Origin: Lachancea thermotolerans CBS 6340
Taxonomy: Eukaryota; Ascomycota; Saccharomycetes; Saccharomycetales; Saccharomycetaceae
DNA: 64,000 nt
Direction: 5' to 3'
Assembly: GCF_000142805.1 (NCBI RefSeq)
Contig: NC_013084.1
Span: 1,359,903-1,423,902, forward strand
The notes beneath the pieces are model-generated. The model saw only the letters and a list, made by a program, of their open reading frames with translations. It searched no databases and was not told the origin of the DNA. Below are positions 8,569-20,000 of this stretch, piece after piece. A program made the translations under genes and the position numbers. How positions within the stretch are numbered: the stretch's first letter is position 1; the number at the start of each line of letters is the position of its first letter.

Positions 8569-9883
8569 CCACTTTTGCAGGCCTGCTAAACACTCTAGTA
8601 TATAATTCTTAAATGTGTCAGCTCAAAAATTGTACTACGCTCTTCAAACTGTTATAAATATGATCGGAAACTAGAAACCAATGAAAGACTTACCATAACC
8701 TCTTTCAGCCGGTAGAGCTTTCAAGGAGCTTTTTTCCGTTCCATTGGGGACACAAGCTTGCAAGTGCTTCCACGTATGGAGTTTCCAAGTCCTGCGCGCA
8801 CAGAAAATTGAGTCTTCTCGATCATGATTCAAAGGTTCAGTAGGGTTGCTAGCGAGAGGCTGCTTTAATTATTCGAAATATTCAGTATCAGAAAACTTCA
8901 ACCACTAAACGTCTCCCAAGATTAAAGGTGGCACAACCATAAAAACTAAATGAGGCAGCATTTGGTGTTAATGGCTTTCAGCCACACGTCTGGGAGTTAC
9001 AGCGGCAAAGAATCTCAATTTAGGGACAAAGCCCCCCGTGCTACCCTGTAATCTGCCGCAGACACTTGTGCCATTGTTCATATTTTTTGTACGCGCCGAC
9101 AAAAAGTGGCCCGCTGAACAGCGCTATGGAGTGCCGATCACTACCGAGTCTCGGGTTCTTGAACTAATTATAATGTTAAAAGGCAGCATGATATGCCAGT
9201 GGTCATATCCGTGAATGATTCTGCCTCATAAAAGCAGCAAAAGACCTACACAAGCAACTAAGACATTCCGCAAAGAATTGTTTAACCAACCCGCCTCTGT
9301 TAGGCTCCGTGATCGAAGCGTTCACATGTCTTTCAATTTACTAGATTAAATAAACATGACGACCAACCTTGCACCCTATAAACAATTTTTGTAAAGTTTA
9401 ATTTTTCAAATCACACTCCCTCACCTGGTTCTCTAAGCTTTCACTAGGTTTTAAAACTGTCACCTTAATGGGTTCTTGCCTTCGGCTTTCGAACAAAGCA
9501 AACCTTTTAGACAGTTCTACTGACGATTTGAGACACCATGCATTGGCACTCGAGATGCATACTCATTGCAAGAGTACAAGAGCGTTCTTGAATCTACAAG
9601 GAGTACTGAAAGTCAAGTCCTTACGGAGTAAATTTACCAGAAACTTCTGTAGCTACCCCGCTCGGAGCTATTACAAATTCGAAGAGCCCTTAGTAATCCT
9701 AATAGAATCACTAAGTACGAATACAGAAGCTGCGCCGATACTCGCGGCAGGATTCGCAGGACTTAAAAGACATCGAACTTAAGGATATTTAATGTGAAGA
9801 AGCAGCAATTAACGATATTTTCTTCGGAGTCAGGTATTAGATAAATCAAAGGATACGAACAAATTACAAATTGCAGGGAGAAA
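8569..9883. other. Intergenic region between the tandem YIM1 copies
   Basis: These 1.3 kb hold no convincing gene. One 104-codon frame (9468-9782) starts with ATG but has no recognisable domain, no homologue I know and no counterpart upstream of the first copy. The region does not look like a duplicate of 6658-7485, so only the coding parts of the tandem pair are recognisably duplicated. Confidence 0.55.
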
Positions 9884-10969
9884 ATGAGCCAAAAAGTGGC
9901 TAATAGATCTATAGTGTTTTACAACAGTCAAAGCCCGCCTTCTGTCATAACTGAAGAGCTTGACCTTGGGAACTGCTTTAGCCCTTCTGAATTGGTTGTC
10001 AAAATCCATGCTGCGGCGCTGAACCCAGTGGACTTTCTTCTACAAGGCTTTGCTTATTCTTGGTTGGTTGGAAAGGGACCGAAGGGCTTTTCAAGAGACT
10101 ACAGCGGTGAAGTAGTGAAGGTCGGTGCAAACGTCAAAGACTTCAAGGTTGGAGACAAAGTTTCTGGACTATTCCAACACCTCTACGGCAAGCAGGGCAC
10201 ACTCTGCGACTATCTTATCCTGGACCCTTCTAAGCAGCCAGCGATTTCCAAAATTTCGCCAGTGGGCCATCCCGAGTATGACGACTATGTGATCAACGCC
10301 TCGTGGGCCTTGGTGTTTGGAACGGCATACCAAGCCCTCCATAACTATGGCCAAAACCTTGGTCCAGATTCTAAAGTTCTGGTGATCGGAGCCTCCACCT
10401 CAGTATCGAACGCGCTGATTCAAATTGCAAAGAACCGAATGAAGATTGGAACCGTCGTCGGCATATGCTCGAAGAAATCATTTGAATACAACAAAAAGCT
10501 AGGATATGACTATCTGGCCGCTTATGACGATGGTTCTACCGTGGAAAATGTCAAACAAATTATGAAGAATAACATGGGTAATGAGAAGTTTGACCTAATA
10601 TTCGACTCTGTGGGTAATTCTGAGTTTTTTGAATGCATCAACGATGTGCTGAAGGATAAATGCCAGAACTCTCACTATGTGTCGGTTACCGGAGACAAAA
10701 AACTTAACTACTCCAACCCAAGGATCCGAGACTCCCTCCCCGGCTGGGAGTCAATAAGAAGGATTGGCCCATTTCGTAAATATAACTACAAGCTCCTTCT
10801 TTTGAAACCCGAGGCCACCTTCGCCAAAATCGGTTCCGAAATGATAGCACAAAAACAATTTGTGCCCGCAGTTGATTCAGTCTATGCTTTCGAAGACTAC
10901 AGCAAAGCATTCGAGAGACTTAAGTCTAATAAGGCCAAGGGGAAGGTTGTAATCCAAATAAGTCAATAA
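9884..10969 (+). CDS. YIM1: Zinc-free MDR-type quinone oxidoreductase-like protein, copy 2
   Basis: A 361-residue paralogue of the preceding gene, in the same orientation. The two share VHAAALNPVDFLLQ-type motifs, the GASTSVSNA loop and the C-terminal AFERxKSNxxKGKVVI block. Most of the DNA has diverged, notably at third codon positions, but bases 10127-10213 match 7729-7815 at 85 of 87 positions, which suggests local gene conversion. The copies are otherwise diverged enough to suggest an old duplication kept by selection. The function is inferred only from Yim1. Confidence 0.9.
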   Translation: MSQKVANRSIVFYNSQSPPSVITEELDLGNCFSPSELVVKIHAAALNPVDFLLQGFAYSWLVGKGPKGFSRDYSGEVVKVGANVKDFKVGDKVSGLFQHLYGKQGTLCDYLILDPSKQPAISKISPVGHPEYDDYVINASWALVFGTAYQALHNYGQNLGPDSKVLVIGASTSVSNALIQIAKNRMKIGTVVGICSKKSFEYNKKLGYDYLAAYDDGSTVENVKQIMKNNMGNEKFDLIFDSVGNSEFFECINDVLKDKCQNSHYVSVTGDKKLNYSNPRIRDSLPGWESIRRIGPFRKYNYKLLLLKPEATFAKIGSEMIAQKQFVPAVDSVYAFEDYSKAFERLKSNKAKGKVVIQISQ

Positions 10970-11286
10970 TTCACCAATTCACAAAATTCTATCTAGTTAC
11001 ACCAGTTCTCAACATTTAGTTAGCTCATGAGCATCTTGCTCACCTAGGTCTTAATGTCTTTAGGCTCAAGGGTCGATCAGAGTTTCATGGCACGCCGCAT
11101 TCTGGAAAGTCAATTACCATCTTGGCAGCTAAGTAGATATTTTGTCGACGTCAAAAACTACCAAAACCAATGATTTGAAAATTTGATAGGTAAATAGAGT
11201 ATCAACTCTAGTTAGCTGGGAAGTCAAGAGCGCTATTCCTGAAGCAGTCATTGTCGGCATATAGTAACCACTTTTGTTCTGCGGAA
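10970..11286. other. Intergenic region between YIM1 copy 2 and the NUP53-type gene
   Basis: A stretch of 317 bases with no gene. An upstream frame runs from 11251 into the NUP53 frame, but it opens with TTG, not ATG, so it is treated as leader sequence. Confidence 0.6.
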
Positions 11287-12642
11287 ATGTCCTCCATATT
11301 CGGAGGTTCTGGATCTAGCACACAAGGGAGGTTCTCTAACCTCAACGTCAATCTTCCGCAACAACAGCTCCAACAACAACAACCCACATCAACCTTCTCA
11401 CAACAGCAGCAGGTACACACCCAACCTCTGGTTGGCTCTGGTAGCACAGCACAAAGCTTTGAAAATCCCATGGAGAATACAAAACCATCTTGGTTCAACA
11501 ACCCCAGAAAAAGAACTATTCCACAGTCAATTGTTAAGCGTTCAGCAAAACCAGGTTCTTCCGATAGCTCTTCGACTACTAATAACTCAGGATCTTCTTC
11601 CGGAAACAAAAATGACTTTGGGGCAATTGCATTTGGCAGTAAAAAAGCCCCCCACACCTTGAATCCATCGGCAAAGCCAACAGATCCTAAAGATTCCCTA
11701 CCTCATGGCGTTCTGATGGACTCCAATGAGGCTCCTCCAACGAAATCTCTATACGATTGGCAGCGGGAGGACGAATTTGGTGCTATGTTGCCTCCATCGC
11801 ACCTAGAATCCACTCTGCACGATCAGTCCTACAGTTCTTCCAAAAAAGCAGACACATCTTCTCTTCGCAATGTTTTCGACAAGAGTGATAATGTCAAGTC
11901 TATGGCAGAAGCCACGGAAGTGAAAATGAATGGTACAAGTTCAGCAGTATCGAATAGGAACGAAAGCGCTGTGATAGTATTTGGCTATCCAGAGTCTATT
12001 TCTAATCAAATAATCATTCATTTTTCCAAGTTCGGCAACATTTTAGAGGACTTTGAAGCTCTTAGAGGTGCTTCCGGCATAAACGCTGCAACATTAAAGC
12101 TGCGCAGTAAACACACCTCTGAAAATAGCCCATCTCGCAAACTGCCCATATTTACTGGGGACGGTTGGATCAAATTGACGTATGACTCGCCACCTTCAGC
12201 GCTCCGGGCTCTCCAAGAAAATGGTGTTGTTTATGGTGGATGCTTGGTTGGTTGCGTTCCATATACAAAGACTGCGGTTGAGCAACTAGCATCTTGCAAA
12301 ATTGAAAAAGCTGATGATGTTGGTAGCTTCAGTGTACCATCTAGCTCAATGTTAGGAAACGGACTGGGCGCTATTAATGGGGGCAATGGATTGCGAAATG
12401 AAAAGCCGAACGCTCAGGAAACCCAGGGATCTGAAGAGAAAGGTGCCTTTTTTCTACCTTCAAACCGGATTGACTTGAAAGATGGTAAATCGTTATTTGT
12501 ACCTAATGGCCCCAACTCTAGCAACCACAACTTTTTGAGAACAATTGAATCAAAGATGCAGGAGCAAGAAAATGGTAGCCAACACCCGAACGGAGTACTG
12601 GGGAAAGTCAACAACTGGCTTTTTGGCTGGAATGACCTGTAA
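11287..12642 (+). CDS. NUP53: Nucleoporin of the Nup53/Asm4 (Nup35) family
   Basis: A 451-residue protein with ATG at 11287. It opens with SSIFGGSGSS and a Gln-rich stretch (PQQQLQQQQ), then a disordered Ser/Asn-rich region. An RRM-like MPPN domain spans about residues 235-345, including AVIVFGYPESISNQIIIHFS and GWIKLTYDSPPSALRAL. The protein ends in a short amphipathic helix, GKVNNWLFGWNDL, which binds the pore membrane in this family. It is the pre-duplication counterpart of both NUP53 (YMR153W) and ASM4 (YDL088C). These act in the inner ring of the pore with Nup170/Nup157, and Nup53 binds Kap121. The TTG-led upstream extension was not used. Confidence 0.9.
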   Translation: MSSIFGGSGSSTQGRFSNLNVNLPQQQLQQQQPTSTFSQQQQVHTQPLVGSGSTAQSFENPMENTKPSWFNNPRKRTIPQSIVKRSAKPGSSDSSSTTNNSGSSSGNKNDFGAIAFGSKKAPHTLNPSAKPTDPKDSLPHGVLMDSNEAPPTKSLYDWQREDEFGAMLPPSHLESTLHDQSYSSSKKADTSSLRNVFDKSDNVKSMAEATEVKMNGTSSAVSNRNESAVIVFGYPESISNQIIIHFSKFGNILEDFEALRGASGINAATLKLRSKHTSENSPSRKLPIFTGDGWIKLTYDSPPSALRALQENGVVYGGCLVGCVPYTKTAVEQLASCKIEKADDVGSFSVPSSSMLGNGLGAINGGNGLRNEKPNAQETQGSEEKGAFFLPSNRIDLKDGKSLFVPNGPNSSNHNFLRTIESKMQEQENGSQHPNGVLGKVNNWLFGWNDL

Positions 12643-12757
12643 CAAGACAACGTAGTTAGAATAACGGGACTCTAGATTTCATAAAAATCAAAAACTATTT
12701 GCATAAAGCTGTTCGTATCAAAGTTCAAAGCGAACCCTTCATAAATACATTAAGTTC

Positions 12758-14536
12758 TCACCTGAAAGGAGGCCTCGAATCTAAGGATTCACGACCTGCA
12801 AATGAAGTATTGCCCTTGAATGGACTGATACTGCTGTGCCTGGAGGACACAGCCGATGAACGGCCAGCAGGTAAGTCTCGGGAGGCAGTGATCTCAAACG
12901 GGTGACGCCCGCGGCGTGCAACTTCTTCGAAAGGGAGTTCGTTGCTTGGAGCTTCCATGCTGTAAGAAACGGAGCTATCAGCACCAAAATTTGACTTATG
13001 AATCGCCCTCATTCCTGAAGCACTACAGTAGTTTCCAGATTTTGTGGGGCTAACTGAGTTCCGCCGAAGACGGGATAAAGTGTTATTGCGAGACAAGTGC
13101 GACGTATCACAGTTTAGAGAATTGGCTTTGCTTGGATCTGGTGAATTCCTGAAGATCGATTGCCCATTTTGCACACCATTTACGGGTTTCAAAGTCGGCG
13201 TAGTAGGTGCCGAGAAAGGCGAGGTTCGATAGTTTAATATAATGGAGGGTGTGCCGATTTTGCTTGGGCTGGGTTGACGGCTAAAAAACTGCGGGCGGGC
13301 CGTTGCACCATTCATTGCCTTTGATCTGCTCACAACTTGCTGACCGTGGCTTACGCCTTGAATTTGGCTAATATAATTTTTTGCCCTGCCAGTATTTTCA
13401 ACATCTTCAAAATTTCTGGTTTCAGGGTTGTAGCGTTCTGTAATAATGTCACCGGTGACTGCGTGTGTTTGAAAAATATGGGACCGAGTAGTTGTGAATG
13501 AAGGGAAAAATGCAGCCCCTCCTCCATACGTCGTAGCATCAACCATTGCGTCCTGCGTTTTGATTGTTGTTTTGGGTTTGATTACCTTTTCATTGATTTC
13601 TTCGAAATGTGCCTTTGCCAAACAAGCTTCGTCATCTAATCTGCTCTCGTACCTCTTGAAGAGAACAAGGAATAAGATGTATTGATGCCCAATAACAGCA
13701 AGCGCTGTCTTGAAAGAAACTTCTGTGACGAGCAAAAAAATAACGGAGATGGGGGAAAAGGCGCTGAAAAGAGCGGTGTAGAATTTTCCTGGCGTCCATT
13801 TTCTCAACTGGTAGTAGTATTTTCCTTTAGGCGCGTCTTTGATAATTAGCCTTTTCCGAACAAACATGTACCGAATCATTGTCCATAAGGAGCTATTTGT
13901 GACTTCCTCAAGTGACTTGAAGCTCAAGTCACTCAGCGACCGCTTGGTAACATTTTTAGATCTTGGTGATGTTTTTGTGTAGAACAATGAGTATACCTGA
14001 AAGTGGCCTATCAGGAATTTGTATGCAACAAACAGATTTATGAGGATCAAGAACCCCACCGTAATTTGAAGAGCAACATTCAGAAATGTGAGAAATTTCC
14101 AATACCAATTAAGGTGAGTGACAACCACACCACTCTTTGGAACTTGCGATAAGTACTCGAATTTCCTAAGAATTTCAGATCTTGAAAGGTCAAAAGAATC
14201 GCGCTTTTTGTCAAGTTTTTGTTGATTTGGTCTAATAAGGCTATCCTGCAAAAGCCGCGCTGTGTACAATGAACATGTGAAGAAGTTACCAAGAGGCCCG
14301 GCGATAGTGCTTGCCTTGGAATCCCAATCTATGCTCTCAACATGTTCGTTAATCGCCAAAAACATGTCATAGGGCGAGCTGCTGATAAAAGACATGAACC
14401 TTCTAAATCGGCTTTCGCGGTTCTCATCGACGTCAGTGTAAAGCTCATTTTCTGGTGAATATCCTAGCAGACTTGCTCGACTTTCCCCGTCATCTTCAAT
14501 AAGGGGAGACTCGAACCTCGACAAGCGAAAGGTCAT
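12758..14536 (-). CDS. NUR1: Nuclear rim protein Nur1
   Basis: A 592-residue protein, larger than S. cerevisiae Nur1 (YDL089W, 484) but with the same layout. A soluble N-terminus is followed by hydrophobic segments near residues 150-180 and 250-300 (LFSAFSPISVIFLLVTEVSF and the next helix), then a long Ser-rich C-terminal tail with many SP sites. Nur1 and Heh1 form the CLIP complex at the inner nuclear membrane, which tethers rDNA repeats and supports silencing. The block around TYGGGAAFFPSFTTTRSH is well conserved in yeast Nur1. NUR1 is next to ASM4 in S. cerevisiae; here it converges on the NUP53-type gene, 115 bases apart. Confidence 0.88.
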   Translation of the reverse strand: MTFRLSRFESPLIEDDGESRASLLGYSPENELYTDVDENRESRFRRFMSFISSSPYDMFLAINEHVESIDWDSKASTIAGPLGNFFTCSLYTARLLQDSLIRPNQQKLDKKRDSFDLSRSEILRKFEYLSQVPKSGVVVTHLNWYWKFLTFLNVALQITVGFLILINLFVAYKFLIGHFQVYSLFYTKTSPRSKNVTKRSLSDLSFKSLEEVTNSSLWTMIRYMFVRKRLIIKDAPKGKYYYQLRKWTPGKFYTALFSAFSPISVIFLLVTEVSFKTALAVIGHQYILFLVLFKRYESRLDDEACLAKAHFEEINEKVIKPKTTIKTQDAMVDATTYGGGAAFFPSFTTTRSHIFQTHAVTGDIITERYNPETRNFEDVENTGRAKNYISQIQGVSHGQQVVSRSKAMNGATARPQFFSRQPSPSKIGTPSIILNYRTSPFSAPTTPTLKPVNGVQNGQSIFRNSPDPSKANSLNCDTSHLSRNNTLSRLRRNSVSPTKSGNYCSASGMRAIHKSNFGADSSVSYSMEAPSNELPFEEVARRGRHPFEITASRDLPAGRSSAVSSRHSSISPFKGNTSFAGRESLDSRPPFR

Positions 14537-14626
14537 ATCAAGCGTTTTCAGGGTGTCCTTGTCAGTGCTCTATCTCTGAACGACCAATTGTTACAACCAT
14601 TGTACGTCCATTGGTGTAAACAAAAC

Positions 14627-16750
14627 TCATCTATCGTATAAAAGTATTTCAAAGTCCGACCCAATTTCAAGCCGGATGGGGACGTCACTCGAAATCGTGG
14701 ATGGCCCATCTTTCTCTATGATAAGTGTTAAACGCTGTGACTTAATGACTTTGAATTTTTCTATTACTTTCCCGTGCCTAGGCGTGGGCGAAAAGTCGTT
14801 ATTCGTAAGAATCGCTTGACCAGTATCCGACAGGAAAATGTTGCATCTGATAGAAAGTGCAGAGCTAAATTGGAGAGGCAATAAACGAATTTGCAGTTCC
14901 ATTGTTGCAGATGGCACAATTTCGATTTTCTTACGATTGGAGTTTTGCGGCCAAAAGAACTCATGTTTAGTATGGTACATTCGGGAGCCAAACTGTGGAT
15001 ATATTCTTCTTAGAAGCAGCCGACATTGCTCGGCCGGGTCGGTGACACTTAACCTGAAAGATTTATTTGTATACTTTTCGTATGCAGAACATATTATTTT
15101 GTAAGGAGTACCTGTCGAAAGCGGGACAGCGCGTCTAACGTGAACCTTGTTTTCGTAATGCCCATCAAAGAGAATAGGCCTCGTGAGGTCATGATCATCA
15201 TGATGGAATATTTGAACATTCACTAGAGAGTTGCCAATGCTTTCAAGTTGTATATTAGCATAGTGGGTTGATTGATCTTTCGCGTCTATAATCAATTCGA
15301 ATGTTGGATTCATATAATAAGTGGGATTTGAAAACGGGCCGTGATCGGTTGCTGTATTCCACTCATCCTCCACAGACGCAGAAATACTGTTAGCATTGAA
15401 CCTTTCCGCTCGCACACAGCGTGAAACGTGGAGTAAATGGAGAGTGAAATTTGCGGAGACATCCGAGTGGCAGTATATGTATTTAAAGTCTCCAGGTTCT
15501 AGCGTTAGCTTCAACAGGTGGAAACCAGTATTACTGCCTTTCTCTGTGTCTAGAGGGTACAAATCGCGCGTCGCCTCCCGTACAGCACATCCGTTGTTTT
15601 TCACATTATAATTACCGAGGTGCCTCTCTAACAATACCCATAAAGGCTCGCTGGATTTTGATTCATTCTTCAATCGAAATATCGGTTTATTGAGTAGGCT
15701 CATTGAGGCATTGCACTTTTGGGCTGAGTATTTAAAGTGAACTTTTTGATGTTCAGAAAACAGAAGTGAACACTTCCAGTTGACATATGCCACATTGAAA
15801 TTCTCCAGAAAAGCTTGTTCATTCAACGGGAATGTTTTTGAAATGCACAGCGGATCTCTCACAATTATGCGACCTTCACGATCGAGACCCAGAACTGGGT
15901 AGTCATGGTTGATTAGATACTGGGAGCTTTTGACGGTTTGGCCCGTGCCCAATGTTACCAAACAAATCCCCTTCTGCAGTAGATTTCTGATATAATTACA
16001 CGTATCTTCCTTGATTTTGTAAATTTCTGGGACAAATCCACCGAGAAGAAAGGTGTCTATCGCAGCATTGGAACCGGCGAATGTGTGTTTTGAACCGTTT
16101 CTAATTTGGAAGTAAGCAAGCTCCAGAGCAGCGTCCTCAGCATTCTCTGATAAAATTGCCAATCGACCGCCCTCTGAATCAGACGGTATATTTGACAGTT
16201 TTACACGAACAAGGCGGTTGCTGGCGCCGTTGAAGTGCAAGTTGACGTTAAAGACCGAACTGGATCCCACTCTCGAGACCTTGACATATTCTGGGCATTG
16301 ACATCTAATATTTATCAAGCTAGCCACGAAGGAGCAGTCAGAAATTCTCGAATTTTGTTCAATTTCGGGGTTTCTAAATTGTTTAGGGGGCGGCTGAGTA
16401 CGATCTGTACAAGTGGTTATGGGCGCGTGTTGATCACTTGCGTACCTGTTGCTTGAAGTTTCATTAGTTTCTTCATTCCATGAGACCGGCCCACCATTGT
16501 CGGCGTTTACGGGTGGATACCTTCGTCCATTCAAAACAGATGTCAACCATAAAAATCTCGTTTCGAAGCCAAATTTACCACGGCATTCCTCATGTCTAGT
16601 AAATGCCCTTGAAATCTCATCATCGCCCAACTCGCGTACCGTCTTTCGTACCTCTTCCCAGCGAGTCTTGTCTACTTTTCCTAACACTTGGGCATTCCAA
16701 ATCGCATCATTCAAAGTTTTCCACGCAAGTTCTGCATTTTTTAAGGACAT
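14627..16750 (-). CDS. RIM13: Calpain-like cysteine protease of the alkaline pH response
   Basis: A 707-residue protein with ATG complementary to 16748-16750; a longer frame to 16831 opens with TTG and was not used. The calpain core holds the nucleophile Cys139 in NSRISDCSFVASLINI and His282 in YLINHDYPVLGLD. The position expected to carry the third catalytic residue reads RDPL (Asp299) instead of the NP of animal calpains. C-terminal beta-rich domains follow, as in PalB/Rim13. Rim13 cleaves the transcription factor Rim101 on an ESCRT-linked scaffold with Rim20 when pH rises. S. cerevisiae RIM13 (YMR154C) neighbours NUP53. Its start lies 288 bases from the divergent ABC transporter. Confidence 0.88.
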   Translation of the reverse strand: MSLKNAELAWKTLNDAIWNAQVLGKVDKTRWEEVRKTVRELGDDEISRAFTRHEECRGKFGFETRFLWLTSVLNGRRYPPVNADNGGPVSWNEETNETSSNRYASDQHAPITTCTDRTQPPPKQFRNPEIEQNSRISDCSFVASLINIRCQCPEYVKVSRVGSSSVFNVNLHFNGASNRLVRVKLSNIPSDSEGGRLAILSENAEDAALELAYFQIRNGSKHTFAGSNAAIDTFLLGGFVPEIYKIKEDTCNYIRNLLQKGICLVTLGTGQTVKSSQYLINHDYPVLGLDREGRIIVRDPLCISKTFPLNEQAFLENFNVAYVNWKCSLLFSEHQKVHFKYSAQKCNASMSLLNKPIFRLKNESKSSEPLWVLLERHLGNYNVKNNGCAVREATRDLYPLDTEKGSNTGFHLLKLTLEPGDFKYIYCHSDVSANFTLHLLHVSRCVRAERFNANSISASVEDEWNTATDHGPFSNPTYYMNPTFELIIDAKDQSTHYANIQLESIGNSLVNVQIFHHDDHDLTRPILFDGHYENKVHVRRAVPLSTGTPYKIICSAYEKYTNKSFRLSVTDPAEQCRLLLRRIYPQFGSRMYHTKHEFFWPQNSNRKKIEIVPSATMELQIRLLPLQFSSALSIRCNIFLSDTGQAILTNNDFSPTPRHGKVIEKFKVIKSQRLTLIIEKDGPSTISSDVPIRLEIGSDFEILLYDR

Positions 16751-17038
16751 TAAAGTCGTCCCAAATACACACTGAAGGTCTAGCGACTGTTCCACTTGCC
16801 GATGGCCCTGCTCCGCTGATGAAGCAACCAAATGTTTGACTCATCGCCTCTCATTCGAACGGCAGCCAACAGGGACTTTTCAGGCACGTGAAGAAACGCG
16901 GGAAGAGCTCTCGTACGAGATGAAGGTAAGATATATTATAAGAGACAAATCTAGCGATAGTGAGAAACATAAATAAATTGAATATTGTATCCTACAAGAA
17001 CCAGGGTTGAAAACACGATACACACAGTGTTTTGACCG

Positions 17039-20000
17039 ATGAATCAGAGCTCACATTCAGCTGGGGTCTGTAAGTTTTGGTACTACGATGACGTCACGAA
17101 GTGCGGACGAGTGGAATACCTGAACTTTTATACTCCCTTAGTCCTGTTGTGTTTTTTCGGAAGTTTTACTGGATATAAGACCGCAGTCCATGTGTATCGT
17201 AGGAGGTATCTGAGGGAACACAAACCCAACTTCGCCGATGAGCTAGCAGCAACTTCCAATGCTGATGAAAACAAACCCTTACTATCGGACGCTAGCGGCG
17301 CAATTTATACCAACCCAGATGCTGTTCCCAAGGAACACAACCTCAAAGAGGAGCATTTTTCCATCGAAAATTTGAGATTGGCTGATCCCGATGGGAAGCC
17401 TCATGGTCTAGTAGAAGTGGTGAAACGTAATTTTGTGGAGAAAGCGCGCGTAGTAGTTGAGTTTTTGCTCGTTCTAGCTCAACTAGCCATCCATGTCTTT
17501 GTGTTGATCAATTTGAGTAACGAAAAAGATGAGTTTCCCACTAAAGTTTCCATTGTGAATGTACTCCTGTGGTCTTGGTTACTATTTGTGGTCATTCTGC
17601 GTCTGCTGAACATCAATGAGCAAATTAAGTGGATCAAGTATTATCCAGGAAACTTGTGGACCGTGTCTTTCGTGTCTTACATGTTTTTGTTTGCGTCCAG
17701 GGTACTACCTTTCCGTTCTGTTTTCATTGGCCACATAACTGACGATATCCTGAAAAAGTACGTTCTGAGTCAATTTTACATCGACCTTGCACTCTTTATG
17801 TTGCTCTTTACTGCCAAAATCGGTAATGACCATGCGGTGTTGTACAGAACTAGTCCGGAAACAGTTCCTTCTCCAGAGCCTGTAACTTCAATTATGAGCT
17901 TCATATCATGGTCGTGGATCGACAAATTTGTTTGGGAGGCTCATCAACATTCAGTTAAGCTCAAAGACATATGGGGTCTCATGCTCCAGGATTATTCCAT
18001 TTTTGTTTTGAAAAAGTTCAAAGTGTTTTCTAAAAAGACAAAGGGCAACTTCTCTTACAAACTGATTCGATTCTTCTCAAAATATCTCCTTCTACAAGGA
18101 TTTTGGGCTTGCATTGACAGCGTTATCAACTTCATTCCTACCTTATTGCTTAAAAGAATTTTGGAATACGTCGATGACCAGTCCACAGCACCAGCGAACC
18201 TCGCGTGGTTCTATGTTTGCGCCATGTTTGTTTGCAGAATTCTTGTGGCCATCTGTCAAGCACAAGCCCTATTTTTCGGAAGAAGAGTGTGCATCAGGAT
18301 GAAAGCTATCATTATTTCCGAAATTTACACCAAAGCTTTGAGAAGAAAGACATCTCCCAACAACTCAAAGTCTTCAACTGATGATGTCGATCCCCAAGTT
18401 CTCAATCAACAGAAGGATGTCGATGCAGATGAAGAATCAAGCACTGCCAATTTGGGCGCTATTATCAACCTAATGGCCGTGGACGCCTTTAAAGTGTCCG
18501 AGATTTGTGCTTATCTACACTCCTTTGTTGAAGCACTTGTAATGACAATTGTTGCGTTGACTTTACTTTACAAGTTGCTAGGGTGGTCTGCAATCATCGG
18601 TGCGTTATTGATTGTCGCCATTCTTCCACTTAACTTCAGACTTGCAACTCTGATAGGGAAGCTTCAGAAAGAGACATTGTCTTTCACCGATAAGAGAATC
18701 CAAAAACTTAACGAAACTTTCCAAGCCATTAGAATCATCAAGTTCTTTTCTTGGGAAGAAAACTTCGAAAAAGATATTCAAAGCATCAGAGATCAAGAAC
18801 TGAAAATGCTCGTGAAGCGTTCAGTTGCCTGGGCACTTACTGCTTTTGTGTGGTTTATCACTCCCACTATTGTGACGTCTGTGTCTTTCGCCTTTTACAT
18901 TTATGTCCAGGGCGAGGTTCTTACCACGCCAGTAGCCTTCACTGCTTTATCTTTGTTCACCCTTTTGAGAAACCCTCTCGACATGCTCTCGGACATGCTG
19001 AGTTATGTCATCCAGTCCAAAGTCTCTCTAGATAGAGTCCAGGAGTTCCTAGAAGAAGAAGAAACTGAGAAATATGAGCAGATCACAGTTCACCGGAATA
19101 AGATTGGATTCGAAAATGCCACATTTTCCTGGGACAGGAAAAACCCCGACTTCAAGCTCAAGAATATGAACATCGACTTCAAACTCGGCAAGCTTAATGT
19201 TGTTATTGGCCCTACAGGCTCTGGAAAAACATCGTTGCTGATGGGCCTGTTAGGCGAAATGGATTTGTTGGAAGGAAAGGTTTATGCTCCTTGTCTGGAC
19301 CCAAGAGAAGATATGGTTATCGAAAACGATGGTATGACTAACTCGATTGCTTATTGCTCGCAAGCTGCGTGGCTACTTAATGACACGGTTAAGAACAACA
19401 TTTTGTTCAGCAGCCCTTTCAACGAAGGGAGGTACAATGCTGTTATAGAGGCTTGTGGTCTGAAGCGAGACTTTGAGATTTTGAGTGCTGGGGACCAAAC
19501 TGAAATTGGTGAAAAAGGCATTACATTGTCCGGAGGACAGAAGCAGAGGGTTTCCCTAGCTAGAGCACTCTACTCATCGTCAAGGCATTTACTGCTTGAT
19601 GACTGCCTCAGCGCTGTTGACTCTCACACTGCTTTGTGGATCTACGAAAACTGTATCAGCGGACCGTTGATGGAGGGCAGAACTTGTATTTTGGTCTCTC
19701 ATAACGTTGCGCTGACTCTGAAAAATGCTGAATGGGTAGTGTTCATGGAAAATGGTAGGGTCAAGGACCAAGGCGAACCTTTAGAGCTGTACAACAAGGG
19801 CTTGCTCGGAGAAGATGAACTGGTGAAAACGAGTGTTCTGTCAAGGGGAAACTCTTCCACTAGCTTAGTTGGAAAATCAAGCAAAAGTGGAATCAATTTG
19901 AGCAAATTGAGTGCTAAAATCGAGAAATCAAGCGTTCCCTCCAAAAAGCCTCTAACCGAGGAAGAAAGAGTCAAGATGGGCAAACTTATTGAAGAAGAGA

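Noticed and set aside
9468-9782. 104-codon ATG frame between the YIM1 copies
   Set aside because: It has no motif, no homologue known to me and no matching frame upstream of the other copy.
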